From: Dechloromonas sp. HYN0024
GTDB lineage: Bacteria > Pseudomonadota > Gammaproteobacteria > Burkholderiales > Rhodocyclaceae
DNA length: 64,000 nucleotides
Direction of reading: 5' to 3'
Assembly: GCF_003441615.1 (NCBI RefSeq)
Contig: NZ_CP031842.1
Location: 1,444,501 to 1,508,500, forward strand
A program made the translations under genes and the position numbers. Every line of letters starts with the position of its first letter. Position 1 is the stretch's first letter. This document shows positions 29,139-40,998 of the stretch, in pieces. The notes below the pieces were generated by a model. It had not been told where the DNA came from, ran no database searches, and saw only the letters and a program-made list of their open reading frames with translations.

Positions 29139-29585
29139 ATGATTAAAGCACATTGGGCTGCGCTTTGTACGCTGCTGGCCTTTTCCGTCCAGGCAGCCGA
29201 ACCCGCAGGGATGATCAAGGTCGCCAGCGGGGAAGTCAGTATCGAACGCGGCGGCAAGCGACTGCCAGCGGTTGTCGGCAGCATCATCGAAATTGCCGAC
29301 AAGCTCCGCACCGGGACCAATGGCTCGGTCGGTGTGACCCTGCGCGACAATACACTGTTGTCGGCCGGTCCGAACTCGGTCCTCGTCATCGACAAATTTG
29401 CCTTCGACCACGCCACACAGGATGGCCACATGTCGATCGGGATTCGCAAGGGAACACTGTCTGTCGCCTCGGGCAAGATTGCCAAACGGACGCCTGAGTC
29501 GGTCGATTTCCATACCCCGACCTCGGTGCTCGGCGTGCGCGGTACCGAGTTCGTCGTCGAAGTCGTCGGTGATCGCGATGAATAA
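29139..29585 (+). CDS. Exported FecR-domain protein
   Basis: The 148-aa protein has a signal peptide (KAHWAALCTLLAFSVQA, cut near residue 20) followed by a single FecR domain: IKVASGEVSIERGGK, LRTGTNGSVGVTLRDNT and the closing TPTSVLGVRGTEF. It is not attached to a membrane anchor, unlike classical FecR anti-sigma proteins. It probably works as a periplasmic ligand or partner protein. It overlaps the next gene by 8 bp. Confidence 0.85.
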   Translation: MIKAHWAALCTLLAFSVQAAEPAGMIKVASGEVSIERGGKRLPAVVGSIIEIADKLRTGTNGSVGVTLRDNTLLSAGPNSVLVIDKFAFDHATQDGHMSIGIRKGTLSVASGKIAKRTPESVDFHTPTSVLGVRGTEFVVEVVGDRDE

Positions 29586-30165
29586 GGGTCATCGCTACCT
29601 GGCCGTGATGGCGTTTTTGCTGCTCGGGGCTTGTGCCAACGAGCGGGTTATCCTGTTGCCGTCGAACGATGGTCGGCCGAGTGCCGTTGTCGTGCGCGAC
29701 GGGCGCGGCGAGGTGGTCCTCGATAAACCCTATGCCGCAACAACGCGCAGTGCAGGAGGCAAGGATACGTACCAGTCGTCAGCCGATGATGTCCGGGCAC
29801 GTTTCGCCCAGGCTCTTGCTGCGCAACCGCCCCGACCGTCGAACTACGTGCTGTATTTCGAGGCTGGCGGTAATGTCCTTACGGCAGAGTCACAGGCGGC
29901 AATGGTCAGCATCCGTCAGGAGATTGCCCAGCGTGCTGCTTCCGAAGTCATGGTCATCGGCCATACCGACCGGGTGGGTAGCGCCGAGGCCAATGACCGG
30001 CTTTCCAGAAAAAGGGCTGAGAGTTTGCGTGATTTGCTGATCGAGTCAGGCATTGCCGCCGACAAGCTCGAAGCAGTCGGACGCGGCGAACGCGATCCGC
30101 TGGTGCCAACCGATGACGACGTCGATGAACCGAGAAACCGGCGGGTTGAAATCAGCGTTCGCTAG
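29578..30165 (+). CDS. OmpA-family lipoprotein
   Basis: The 195-aa protein has a lipoprotein signal (VMAFLLLGAC, lipidated Cys near residue 19). A linker leads into a C-terminal OmpA peptidoglycan-binding domain (VMVIGHTDRVGSAEANDRLS, NRRVEISVR). It should anchor an outer-membrane site to the wall. The ATG at 29578 lies inside the end of the FecR gene, so the two are coupled. Its stop overlaps the convergent CHASE2 gene by 14 bp. Confidence 0.87.
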   Translation: MNKGHRYLAVMAFLLLGACANERVILLPSNDGRPSAVVVRDGRGEVVLDKPYAATTRSAGGKDTYQSSADDVRARFAQALAAQPPRPSNYVLYFEAGGNVLTAESQAAMVSIRQEIAQRAASEVMVIGHTDRVGSAEANDRLSRKRAESLRDLLIESGIAADKLEAVGRGERDPLVPTDDDVDEPRNRRVEISVR

Positions 30166-32278
30166 TGGTCTGGCCGTGCCAGTGCATCACTAAAAGCGTC
30201 AGGTCATCGGTCGGCGGGTGACCTGATTCGAAGCGGCGTACAGCATCGCGCAGGGCCGTGGTCGCGCGTTCGACCGGGTCTGCGCCGGACTTCAGAATCG
30301 CTGCATGGAGGCCGGTCATTCCGAACATTGCCTTACCATTGCCGGCCTCGGTCACACCATCGGTAAACAGGTAGAGGCGGTCGCTTGGCAGCAACTGCAG
30401 ATGGCCAGCCTGGTAGGGAAAATTGCCGAGGGCGCAGAGTGGCGGGCCGGCTTTTTCTGCCGTATCGATGCGCAATAGCTGGCCATGACGCAGGATGATC
30501 GGGGCATCATGGCCGGCGCAAACGTATTCGAGATGGCCTGACTGGAGATTGAGGATGCCGATGAAGGCGGTGACGAAGAGATATTCGCTGTTGTCGCGGC
30601 TAAGCTCACATTCCAGTTCGCGCACGGCCAGGCCAAGATCGCTCTGGCGGCGCATCAGCGCGCCGGTCAATGTCTTCGACATGGCCATGAACAGGCTGGC
30701 GGGGACGCCTTTTCCCGAGACATCGCCGATGGCCAGGCAGAGGTGCTGCTGATCGAGCATGAAACAGTCGTAATAGTCACCGCCGACCGCCAGGGCGGGT
30801 TCGAGCAGTGCCGCAATGGAAAAGCGTTGCTCATCGGCAAAGAGGGTCGCCGGGTTGGGGAGCAGGCCTCTCTGGATGCGCCGGGCGGCATCCAGTTCGC
30901 CGGCTGCGCGGGCCGCTTCTTCGCGGCTTTGCTGCAGTGTTCGTTCAGCCGTGCGGCGCTGGCTGTCGGCGGCAATCAGCGTGTTTCCCAGAAGCAGGAT
31001 GAACACCGGGACAAGCAACACGAACGGGGTAAGCCCATCGAACAGCCAGCGACCGGTGAAAAAGGCGAGGAAACCGCTGCCAACCAGAAGCAGGCCCAGC
31101 GTGGCGAAGCTGATAACGGCATAGCGTGGCCGCAACACCGGGATCATCACGATGAGCAGCAGGCCACCGAGCAGCAGCGTCGCACTTTCCAGGCCTGACA
31201 TCCAGGGCGGACGCTTCAGGGCAGTACCTTCAAGCAGGCTTTCGATCACCTGGGCGTGGATGTCGATACCCGGCAGGCTTTCGCCGAGGGGTGTGATGAT
31301 GCGGTCCTGCAGCCCGGTGCTGTTGAAGCCGACAATGACGAAGCGGCCCGTGAAAATTTCGGTGGGATGAACACCGGCCAGGACGTCGGCGGCGGAGAGG
31401 TAGTAATTTGAAGAGGCGCGCCCGAAATGCAGCAGCACTTCGCCATTGCCCTGGGTCGGCAAACGATAGTCGCCGATCCGTATCGCCGTCATCCCATCGC
31501 TTCCCGATTCCGGCACCACTGCAGGATCGCCCAGTGCCAGACGAACCATTTCGAGGGGCAGAGAGAGGAAAGGCAACTGTTGGATGGTGGCCAGCGCCGG
31601 GATGCGGCGCAGTACCCCCCGCTCGCTATCGGCTTGCAACTGGCCCTGGCTGCCATTGATCAGTCCTTCCCCGGCGGCAGCCTTTTCGAGCAGCGGCAGG
31701 CTGGCCAGGGCGCCGGCATAGTTTGGCAACTGCTGTTGCACTGCGGCTTCTGCCCTGAATGCGGGGAGTGGCCGGGCCGCTTGGGTCGAGCCGGGTAACT
31801 CCTTGCTCAAACCAACGACCGCCAGGACCGTTGGTCGGACGCTCAGGGCGCTGGCTAGTTGCTGGTCGGGATCAGGCAGCCGGGCCAGGGTGTCGGCCGG
31901 CAGATCGGGGTAGCGGGCGGCGAGTCCGGCCGGGCTGAAGCGGTCGGGTTCGGAAAAAACGATATCGATGCCGAGCGAGAGCGGCTGCCCGGCCTGAATG
32001 CGATTGACCAGTTGCGCCATCAGGTCGCGTGACCACGGCCATTGACCATGTTTGACCAGACTCTGGCTGTCAATGCCGACGACGATAACCGGCTCGCTGC
32101 TGCGCTCTCGCGGCATCTGCCGCTGGTACTGGTCGAACAGGGCTTCCCGAACGGTGAGTAGCGGCGTCTGTTCGCTGGAAAATTGTAGCAACAAGGCGGC
32201 AACGAGCAGCAGCAAGGGGAGGATCCGGCTGTGTTCGAGCCGGATGGCAGCGAGGAGCAGACCGGTCAGACGCCTCAC
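30152..32278 (-). CDS. CHASE2-PP2C (SpoIIE-type) membrane phosphatase
   Basis: The 708-aa protein begins with a transmembrane helix and an extracytoplasmic CHASE2 domain of about 320 residues (VVGIDSQSLVKHGQWPWSRD, GRFVIVGFNSTGLQDR). Three helices follow, then a coiled coil (REEAARAAGELDAARRIQRG), then a PP2C/SpoIIE domain (GGDYYDCF, AIGDVSGKGVPASLFMA, LFTDGVTEA, TDDLTLL). It probably dephosphorylates the STAS protein encoded two genes away in response to a periplasmic signal. Overlap with the next gene is 4 bp. Confidence 0.9.
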   Translation of the reverse strand: MRRLTGLLLAAIRLEHSRILPLLLLVAALLLQFSSEQTPLLTVREALFDQYQRQMPRERSSEPVIVVGIDSQSLVKHGQWPWSRDLMAQLVNRIQAGQPLSLGIDIVFSEPDRFSPAGLAARYPDLPADTLARLPDPDQQLASALSVRPTVLAVVGLSKELPGSTQAARPLPAFRAEAAVQQQLPNYAGALASLPLLEKAAAGEGLINGSQGQLQADSERGVLRRIPALATIQQLPFLSLPLEMVRLALGDPAVVPESGSDGMTAIRIGDYRLPTQGNGEVLLHFGRASSNYYLSAADVLAGVHPTEIFTGRFVIVGFNSTGLQDRIITPLGESLPGIDIHAQVIESLLEGTALKRPPWMSGLESATLLLGGLLLIVMIPVLRPRYAVISFATLGLLLVGSGFLAFFTGRWLFDGLTPFVLLVPVFILLLGNTLIAADSQRRTAERTLQQSREEAARAAGELDAARRIQRGLLPNPATLFADEQRFSIAALLEPALAVGGDYYDCFMLDQQHLCLAIGDVSGKGVPASLFMAMSKTLTGALMRRQSDLGLAVRELECELSRDNSEYLFVTAFIGILNLQSGHLEYVCAGHDAPIILRHGQLLRIDTAEKAGPPLCALGNFPYQAGHLQLLPSDRLYLFTDGVTEAGNGKAMFGMTGLHAAILKSGADPVERATTALRDAVRRFESGHPPTDDLTLLVMHWHGQTTSER

Positions 32279-33237
32279 AGGTCGATAGTCAGGCCGTCAT
32301 AGGCGGAGATGATCTCCAGCGGCGCCCGAAAACCGCGTGTAATCTGCTCGAGCCGCCGCGTTTCAGCGACCAGGCGGGAAAGCTGCTTGTCGTCATGCAC
32401 CGGTTCGTGGTGAAAGAGGGCCAGTCGCCTGGCCGCCGCTGCCTGACACAGCTCAACCCCGACAATGTTGCTCGAATGGCCCCAGTCCGCCTTGACCGAA
32501 ACGGCTTCGGCCAGCGAATACATGGCATCGAAGATGACCAGGTCGGCCTTGCTGAAAAACTGGCTGAACGCGGCGTACTCGGCAGGATTGTCCAGCCGGT
32601 GTTCGGAGTCGGTGGAGTAGACGACGGTCTTGTGGCCGCTTTCAAAGCGATAGCCGTACGAATCGCCGGCATGTCGCTGGCGCTTTGGCTTTACATTGAT
32701 GCCCGAGATCGTGCGGGTTTCATCCGGGACCATGAGGTCGAATTCAATTTTTGCGCCGGCCTGGGCGTAATCGACCGGAAAATTGGGCGACTGCATCTGC
32801 TGGCGGACCGCCTCTTCGAGATTGGCATGGCAGCCGTGAATGACGATGCGGTTGCCGGCGATGTACATCGGCGCGAAATAGGGGAAACCCATCAGGTGAT
32901 CCCAATGCAGATGGGAAATGAAGATGTGATAGGTCTGCGGGTTGGGCGTGCCGAAGCGGGCTATTTTGGCCTGGCCGAGGGGGCGGGCACCGCTGCCCAT
33001 GTCACAAATGAAATGCTCGCTGCGGTCGGTAATGATTTCAACGCAGGATGAATTGCCACCAAAGGTGCCGGCCACCGAAAAGGGTAGTTTGTCGATGAAT
33101 TCATCGAGGGCGGCGCGGGTCTTGAATGTCTTGCCATTGGCTGCCGTCAGGGCGGCGACGATTTTTTCCCGGATGTCGTGGTGCGAGAGGGAGACCGGTA
33201 GCGAACCCCGCGTTCCCCAGAAAACAACCTGTTTCAT
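32275..33237 (-). CDS. Metallo-beta-lactamase-fold hydrolase
   Basis: The 320-aa protein begins VVFWGTRGSLPVS, a start common to cyclic-nucleotide phosphodiesterase-like MBL proteins. It carries the metal motif HLHWDH, with later ligands in STDSEHR and DWGHSS. The substrate is not known; a nucleotide second messenger is plausible from the family. It overlaps both the CHASE2-PP2C and STAS genes by 4 bp, so it is an integral part of that operon. Confidence 0.85.
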   Translation of the reverse strand: MKQVVFWGTRGSLPVSLSHHDIREKIVAALTAANGKTFKTRAALDEFIDKLPFSVAGTFGGNSSCVEIITDRSEHFICDMGSGARPLGQAKIARFGTPNPQTYHIFISHLHWDHLMGFPYFAPMYIAGNRIVIHGCHANLEEAVRQQMQSPNFPVDYAQAGAKIEFDLMVPDETRTISGINVKPKRQRHAGDSYGYRFESGHKTVVYSTDSEHRLDNPAEYAAFSQFFSKADLVIFDAMYSLAEAVSVKADWGHSSNIVGVELCQAAAARRLALFHHEPVHDDKQLSRLVAETRRLEQITRGFRAPLEIISAYDGLTIDL

Positions 33238-33587
33238 GAGCCCAGTGCTTTGCAGGCTGATTCAATGCTGGCGTAGCAAGGGACGATGAGGTTGAAACGG
33301 CTGATTGCGAAGACTTCCTGAACCATCGGTTGCAGGGCGGTTATGGCGAATATGCCCATTTGCCCCTTGGCTCGGCGGGAGGCCATCATGAGGACACGCA
33401 GTCCGGCACTGCTGATGTAATCGACCCCGGAAAAATCGAGGAGGAGGGGAGATGCTCCCTGGGTGCAGCGATCAAGCAGGGGGTCGAGTGCTTTTGTGAA
33501 CTCTTCGCTCGCGTTGTGGTCTATGCGACCGCTGACGGAAACGATCAGGATGCCGGCCTGTTCGCGGGTGGGAAGTTTCATCATCAC
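33234..33587 (-). CDS. STAS-domain anti-sigma factor antagonist
   Basis: The 117-aa single STAS domain has the SpoIIAA-type site [19 protein letters not shown]. The Ser following YIS is the expected phosphorylation site for the RsbW-like kinase at 28720-29118. It is the first gene of the minus-strand STAS-MBL-CHASE2/PP2C operon. The short gap to the YgiQ-like gene (33588-33654) must contain both promoters. Confidence 0.88.
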   Translation of the reverse strand: MMMKLPTREQAGILIVSVSGRIDHNASEEFTKALDPLLDRCTQGASPLLLDFSGVDYISSAGLRVLMMASRRAKGQMGIFAITALQPMVQEVFAISRFNLIVPCYASIESACKALGS

Positions 33588-33654
33588 GCAAGGTGGATTC
33601 TATGACAAAAGGCAAGTATGCCACGCCACCAAACGCTCTCAGGTAAAATATTGC

Positions 33655-35892
<2,238 letters not shown>

Positions 35893-35913
35893 ATCACCGT
35901 GTCGGAAACACTT

Positions 35914-36306
35914 ATGGAAACTACCACCACCACGACCTACGAAAAGATCGGCGGCGAAGCCACCATCGGCAAACTCTGCGATCGTTTTTACGAACTGATG
36001 GACACTATTCCCCAGTTTCAGGGCATTCGCGTCATGCATCCGGCCAGCCTGACCGGATCACGCGACAAGCTGTACATGTTCCTGTCCGGCTGGATGGGCG
36101 GACCGGATCTTTTTGTCGAAAAATTCGGCCATCCCCGTCTGAAGGGACGGCACATGCCCTTTGAAATCGGTGTTGCCGAGCGCGATCAGTGGGTGGCCTG
36201 CATGGCGCTGGCGATGGAGGATGTCGGTCTGAGCGAGGATATTCGCAAGGTGCTGCTGAACAATTTCTTCCACACAGCCGACTTTATGCGAAATAAAGAA
36301 GGATAA
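35914..36306 (+). CDS. Group II truncated haemoglobin
   Basis: The 130-aa globin begins YEKIGGEATIGKLCDRFYELM. It has the group II hallmark FGHPRLKGRHMPFEIG, with the proximal His in RHMPF and the distal-pocket Trp in DQWVACM. It binds O2 or NO in the cytoplasm. A GTG 15 bp upstream (35899) is also in frame. It lies 21 bp after the YgiQ gene and may share its transcript. Confidence 0.9.
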   Translation: METTTTTTYEKIGGEATIGKLCDRFYELMDTIPQFQGIRVMHPASLTGSRDKLYMFLSGWMGGPDLFVEKFGHPRLKGRHMPFEIGVAERDQWVACMALAMEDVGLSEDIRKVLLNNFFHTADFMRNKEG

Positions 36307-36376
36307 AAGTCCGGGCGGGGATGGTGCGGCGCACCATCGATGATAGAATCACGCCTTTGATTTTTCAGGCCTTCCC

Positions 36377-38218
36377 ATGTCCGCTCGCCCGATTCGCAAT
36401 ATCGCCATCATCGCCCACGTTGACCACGGTAAAACCACCCTGGTCGACCAACTGCTCCGTCAGTCCGGTACGTTTGCCGCCCACCAGCAACTGGTCGAGT
36501 GCGTCATGGACTCCAACGACCTGGAAAAGGAACGTGGCATCACGATTCTGTCCAAGAATACCGCCGTTGAATATCAGGGCGTGCACATCAATATCGTCGA
36601 TACGCCGGGACACGCCGACTTCGGCGGTGAAGTCGAACGCGTGCTGGGCATGGTCGATGGCGTCGTTCTCCTGGTCGATGCCGCTGAAGGCCCGATGCCG
36701 CAGACCCGTTTCGTCACCAAGAAGGCACTGGCCCTCGGCCTGCGCCCCATCGTTCTCGTCAACAAGGTTGACCGCGACGGTGCCGATCCCGATCAGGCCG
36801 TCAATCTGACTTTCGACCTGTTCGACAAGCTCGGTGCGACCGACGAACAACTGGATTTCCCGATTGTCTACGCTTCCGGCCTCAATGGTTGGGCGGCTAT
36901 GGAACTTGACCAGCCGCGCGAAAACATGATCCCGCTGTTCGATACCATCCTGCGCCACGTGCCGGCTCCCGATACCGATATCGAAGCGCCGCTGCAGCTG
37001 CAGATTACCGCCCTCGATTACTCTTCCTACGTCGGTCGTATCGGCGTTGGCAAGATCAATCGCGGCAAGGTCAAGACCGGTCAGAACGTGCTGGTCATGT
37101 TCGGTACCGAAGAAGAAGCCGCCGAACACGAGCGCACCCCGATCAAGGCCAAGATTGGTCAGGTTTTCGGCTACAAGGGCCTGAACAAGATCGAACTTGA
37201 AGAAGGCCACGCTGGCGACATCGTTCAGATCACCGGTATTGAAGATCTGGTACTCGGTTGCACCGTGACCGATCCGGAACAGCCGGAATCCCTGCCGCTG
37301 CTCAAGATTGACGAGCCGACCCTGTCCATGCAGTTTATGGTCAACACCAGCCCGCTGGCCGGTACTGAAGGCAAGTTCGTCACCAGCCGCCAGATCCGTG
37401 ACCGTCTGCACAAAGAACTGCTGACCAACATGGCCCTGCGCGTTCATGACACCGGTAATGGTGACGTGTTCGACGTTTCGGGTCGTGGTGAACTGCACCT
37501 TGGCATCCTGCTCGAAAACATGCGTCGCGAAGGCTATGAACTGGCCGTCGGTCGTCCGCGCGTCGTCAAGAAGACGATCAATGGTGTTGAGTGCGAACCG
37601 TATGAGCTGCTGACGGTTGACGTCGAAGAAGACACCCAGGGTGGCGTCATGGAAAGCCTCGGCATGCGCAAGGGCGACCTGACGGACATGGTGCCGGACG
37701 GTCGCGGCCGCGTCCGTATCGAATACCGTATTCCGGCCCGTGGCCTGATCGGCTTCCAGGGCGAATTCATGAACCTGACGCGCGGTAACGGCCTGATGAG
37801 CCACGTCTTCGACGAATACGCCCCGGTCAAGGACGGCACTGTTGCCGAGCGCCGTAACGGCGTGCTGATCTCCCAGGACAACGGCGAAGCCGTCGCCTAC
37901 GCATTGTGGAAGCTGCAGGATCGCGGCCGCATGTTCGTGGTGCCGGGCGACAAGCTGTACGAAGGCATGATCATCGGTATCCACAGCCGTGAAAACGACC
38001 TCGTGGTCAACCCGATCAAGGGCAAGCAGCTGACCAACGTCCGTGCCTCCGGCACCGACGAAGCCGTCCGTCTGGTCCCAGCCGTCCAGCTTAGCCTGGA
38101 AGCCGCCGTCGAGTTCATCGAGGAAGACGAACTGGTCGAACTGACGCCGAAGTCGATTCGTCTGCGCAAGCGTTACCTGACGGAAATCGAGCGCAAGCGC
38201 GCCGTGCGCGGCCTGTAA
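36377..38218 (+). CDS. typA: Translational GTPase TypA/BipA
   Basis: The 613-aa GTPase has G1 [16 protein letters not shown]2 RGITI, G3 [14 protein letters not shown] and G4 NKVDR, followed by EF-G-like domains and the BipA-specific C-terminal domain. It assists 50S assembly and stress adaptation. Codon use is very regular, suggesting high expression. It ends at a strong bidirectional terminator shared with moaA. Confidence 0.96.
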   Translation: MSARPIRNIAIIAHVDHGKTTLVDQLLRQSGTFAAHQQLVECVMDSNDLEKERGITILSKNTAVEYQGVHINIVDTPGHADFGGEVERVLGMVDGVVLLVDAAEGPMPQTRFVTKKALALGLRPIVLVNKVDRDGADPDQAVNLTFDLFDKLGATDEQLDFPIVYASGLNGWAAMELDQPRENMIPLFDTILRHVPAPDTDIEAPLQLQITALDYSSYVGRIGVGKINRGKVKTGQNVLVMFGTEEEAAEHERTPIKAKIGQVFGYKGLNKIELEEGHAGDIVQITGIEDLVLGCTVTDPEQPESLPLLKIDEPTLSMQFMVNTSPLAGTEGKFVTSRQIRDRLHKELLTNMALRVHDTGNGDVFDVSGRGELHLGILLENMRREGYELAVGRPRVVKKTINGVECEPYELLTVDVEEDTQGGVMESLGMRKGDLTDMVPDGRGRVRIEYRIPARGLIGFQGEFMNLTRGNGLMSHVFDEYAPVKDGTVAERRNGVLISQDNGEAVAYALWKLQDRGRMFVVPGDKLYEGMIIGIHSRENDLVVNPIKGKQLTNVRASGTDEAVRLVPAVQLSLEAAVEFIEEDELVELTPKSIRLRKRYLTEIERKRAVRGL

Positions 38219-38232
38219 TTCAGGCCCAAACG

Positions 38233-38262
38233 AAAAAAGGCGATCTCCGGATCGCCTTTTTT
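38233..38262. terminator. Bidirectional rho-independent terminator between typA and moaA
   Basis: The stem is AAAAAAGGCGATC paired with GATCGCCTTTTTT, with a 4-nt loop. The A-run and T-run make it work on both strands. It lies 15 bp after the typA stop and 20 bp after the moaA stop. Confidence 0.93.
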
Positions 38263-38281
38263 GTGTCTGCAAAACCGGTTA

Positions 38282-39352
38282 TCAGCCGCCGGTCATCGAC
38301 ATGAAACGGACAACCTGGGGTGCATCCATTTGCTGGGTAAAGTCGTGCCCGTAGGGCTTGATGCCCATGCTGTCGATGATTGCCTGGCGCAGGGCGGCAT
38401 CGTCGCCTTCGCGCAGGGCTGGCAGCAGATTCGCAGCATCGTTCTGGCCGAGGCATGGGTAGAGTTCTCCCTTGGCGGTAATCCGGACACGATTGCAGGT
38501 ATCGCAGAAATTGTGACTGTGCGGGGAGATGAAACCAATGCGTGATTCGCTGCCCGGGGTGCGCCAGTAACGCGCCGGACCACCGGAATCTTCGGTGGAA
38601 GGAAGCAGCTCGAGATGGCGCGACAGCATGTCCCGGGTTTCCTCGGACGAAATATAGGTGTTGCCCCGCCCGTGAATATCGCCCAGCGGCATTTCCTCAA
38701 TAAATGAAATATCCAGCTTGTTTTCAAGGGCGAAATTGACCAGATCGACGAACTCGTCATCGTTGGTGCCGCGCATCATGACGGCATTCAGCTTGGTTCG
38801 CCGGAACCCGGCCTGACGGGCCGCCTCGATGCCGCGCAGCACTTTGGACAAATCTCCGATCCGGGTGATTTGCCGGAAGCGCTCCGGGTTCAGGGTATCC
38901 AGGCTGACATTGATGCGCTTGACGCCGGCCGCCTTCAATGGCGCGGCAAAGCGGTCAAGCTGCGAACCGTTGGTGGTCAGCACCAGGTTATCGAGGCCGG
39001 GCAGGGCACTGAGGCGCTCGATCAGCCACATCGCATCCTTGCGTACCAGCGGCTCGCCGCCGGTAATCCGCAATTTGTTGACGCCCAGGCCGACAAACAC
39101 CGTCGCCACACGCAGGCACTCTTCCAGACTCATTACCGCCTGACGCGGCAGGAAGGTCATTTCCTCGGCCATGCAGTAGGTGCAGCGAAAATCGCAGCGG
39201 TCGGTGATCGATAGCCGGACATAGGAAATCCGCCGCCCGTATTTATCGAGCAGCGTGCCTTCGCGATGCCCCGCAGCAGGTGGCGTAACGTGTGGCGTGA
39301 AATCGGCAAGGCCGGCGGGTGTCATTTCCTGCCGGAGTGTCTCATTGTGCAT
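38282..39352 (-). CDS. moaA: GTP 3',8-cyclase MoaA (molybdenum cofactor synthesis)
   Basis: This radical SAM enzyme converts GTP to the cyclic precursor of molybdopterin. The SAM-cluster cysteines are in CDFRCTYC. The second cluster is in CDTCNRVRITAKGELYPC. The C-terminal tail ends MSMTGG, the GG that MoaA needs for catalysis. The ATG at 39352 gives 356 aa; an upstream TTG (39379) and a downstream ATG (39324) are alternatives. No other moa gene is in the window. Confidence 0.94.
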   Translation of the reverse strand: MHNETLRQEMTPAGLADFTPHVTPPAAGHREGTLLDKYGRRISYVRLSITDRCDFRCTYCMAEEMTFLPRQAVMSLEECLRVATVFVGLGVNKLRITGGEPLVRKDAMWLIERLSALPGLDNLVLTTNGSQLDRFAAPLKAAGVKRINVSLDTLNPERFRQITRIGDLSKVLRGIEAARQAGFRRTKLNAVMMRGTNDDEFVDLVNFALENKLDISFIEEMPLGDIHGRGNTYISSEETRDMLSRHLELLPSTEDSGGPARYWRTPGSESRIGFISPHSHNFCDTCNRVRITAKGELYPCLGQNDAANLLPALREGDDAALRQAIIDSMGIKPYGHDFTQQMDAPQVVRFMSMTGG

Positions 39353-39615
39353 GGCGGACGATTCTGTGATGGCCGACAAAGGGTCAGGGGCCTGTTTGAT
39401 GGGCGATTATCAACGCCTGATAGGGACTCAACAAGTAGAGACATCAAAATTCGGGAAAGTTTCTTTCATCTGGACATTGAGCGACCTTGGCCAGGACAAT
39501 TCATGGGCTATTAAGCTCCGTTCCGTGCGTAAACCCGATGCCATGCATTTATGGAAAAATATGTCGCCAGACGTATGATCACGACAAAATGTAACCGCCA
39601 ATAGAGGAGCATTTT

Positions 39616-40764
39616 ATGTTTCAAGCCTTTCTCAGCCCTTGGGTTAGCCGATCAGACCGGTTTGCGTTGGTACGGATTGCCGCATTGCTGTTGCTTGCCC
39701 TCTCGCCGCCCGTGCAGGCCGGGGTTTTCGACGCGATTTCCGACCTCTCCAAAGCCATCAGCGAGGGCAATGCCAAAGCGGATGCGAAGAGTGATGCCGA
39801 TTTCGAAGAGGATACCAGCAAGAAATTTCCACCCTATCGCTTCGAGGCACCCGCTGCCAGCCAGTCCGCGCAATATGTTGAGACCGTGCGTGGTAGCAAC
39901 TTCAAGAGTATCAAGAAAGTCGGTATCGTTAATTTCAGTGTCGAATTCGCCTTGTTCAAAGAAGTTAGCGCCATGGGTGGCAGCCAGTATCAGGGTGGTA
40001 CCGCACGCGATTCGACCAAGTCGATGAAAATCCCGCAGCCCGAGGTGGCGCGCTTGCAGCAGATGGTGGATAGCCTTTATGCCCGAACTGCCCAAGATTT
40101 TGCTTCGATGGGCATCGAAGTCGTGCCCTTTGAACGCCTGAAGGCGACCAAGCATTTCGCCGAGCTAGCGCCTGCCCAGCATGCCTCGCCCTGGCTGACC
40201 GATACCAAGGATTCACAATCGGTATTCATCGCCCCAAGCGGCATGCCGCTCTACATGGACAACCCCAACCGGGCAGATTTTCTGAAGGGACTGGGCTTTA
40301 CCTTTGGTACCAACACCCGCATGAAGGAAATCATGATGACCTATGACCTCAATCAGGAGGTTCATCTGGTCTCGGTCAACATGGTGGTCGACTTCGCCGC
40401 ACTGAAGAGTTCGGGCAGTAGTTTTCTTTCGGTGGCTTCGACGCGAGGGGCAAATCTGCACCATCTGCACGCCAGCAACACCTTCTACCGCTTCATCAGC
40501 ACAACCCAGCCTGAACTCATGGTCGTCAAGCTCAAGCAGCCTCTGGTTTCGGATGTTCGACTGATTGCGGAAACATCGACGGTCAAGGGGCAGGTCAGCA
40601 CCCAAAACTTCAACGCGACCGGCATGGCGGTTGAAACAACACAAAAAGATGCCTATAACCGTGGCGCAGGCCAGTTCGACCAGGAGTCCTATTACCGGCG
40701 CAGCGGCGACATGCTGGATGCTTCACGCCAGATGTTTGCCGAGGAACTGCGCAAGCTTCGCTAA
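39616..40764 (+). CDS. Exported protein of unknown function
   Basis: The 382-aa protein has an N-terminal signal sequence: a hydrophobic stretch near residues 19-35, cleavage near VQAG. Its mature part is otherwise soluble and has no motif I know. The 'FISTTQPELMVVKLKQP' block and frequent Ser/Ala suggest a periplasmic or surface protein. A good AGAGGAG precedes the ATG. It is a single gene, 128 bp upstream of the tRNA-Asn element's left end. Confidence 0.75.
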   Translation: MFQAFLSPWVSRSDRFALVRIAALLLLALSPPVQAGVFDAISDLSKAISEGNAKADAKSDADFEEDTSKKFPPYRFEAPAASQSAQYVETVRGSNFKSIKKVGIVNFSVEFALFKEVSAMGGSQYQGGTARDSTKSMKIPQPEVARLQQMVDSLYARTAQDFASMGIEVVPFERLKATKHFAELAPAQHASPWLTDTKDSQSVFIAPSGMPLYMDNPNRADFLKGLGFTFGTNTRMKEIMMTYDLNQEVHLVSVNMVVDFAALKSSGSSFLSVASTRGANLHHLHASNTFYRFISTTQPELMVVKLKQPLVSDVRLIAETSTVKGQVSTQNFNATGMAVETTQKDAYNRGAGQFDQESYYRRSGDMLDASRQMFAEELRKLR

Positions 40765-40852
40765 ATTGCCCGAGATTATCGGGGGGGCAAGGCCAGGATT
40801 TTGCCGTGTCCCCAATCGATGGGAATCGACCGAATTTTTGGCCAGAAAACAA

Positions 40853-40879
40853 AAAACCCAACCAAATTGGCTGGGTTTT
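40853..40879. terminator. Terminator, probably the original tRNA-Asn 3' terminator
   Basis: The stem is AAAACCCA-a-CCA paired with TGG-c-TGGGTTTT, with one mismatch. Read on the minus strand it ends in a T6 run. It lies immediately beyond the left att repeat, where the host tRNA-Asn gene would have ended before insertion. On the plus strand it can also end the 39616-40764 gene. Confidence 0.75.
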
Positions 40880-40892
40880 CTGATGTGTTTTC

Positions 40893-40937
40893 TGGCTCCC
40901 CGACCTGGGCTCGAACCAGGGACCTACGGATTAACAG
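40893..40937. repeat. attL: 45-bp copy of the tRNA-Asn 3' part
   Basis: This stretch is identical to 45963-46007, that is, the T arm, variable region and part of the anticodon arm of tRNA-Asn up to the anticodon. Immediately after it (from 40938) the sequence diverges from the tRNA. It marks the left boundary of the integrated element. Confidence 0.95.
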
Positions 40938-40998
40938 AATCACTAGCCGATAGATAATCGTATATATATCAGCACCTTGCAATGATCGCCAACTCAAA

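Noticed and set aside
36365..38272. A 635-codon open frame antisense to typA
   Set aside because: It mirrors typA codon positions (GC-rich third positions keep the opposite strand open), has no family motif and no ribosome site.
39380..39615. Molybdenum-cofactor riboswitch upstream of moaA
   Set aside because: I looked for the paired helices expected of that riboswitch and could not support any; the region shows only ordinary promoter-like AT content.
40893..40937. Second tRNA-Asn gene at the left end of the element
   Set aside because: Only the 3' 45 bases match. The anticodon arm is incomplete and the 5' half and acceptor strand are missing, so it is an att remnant.
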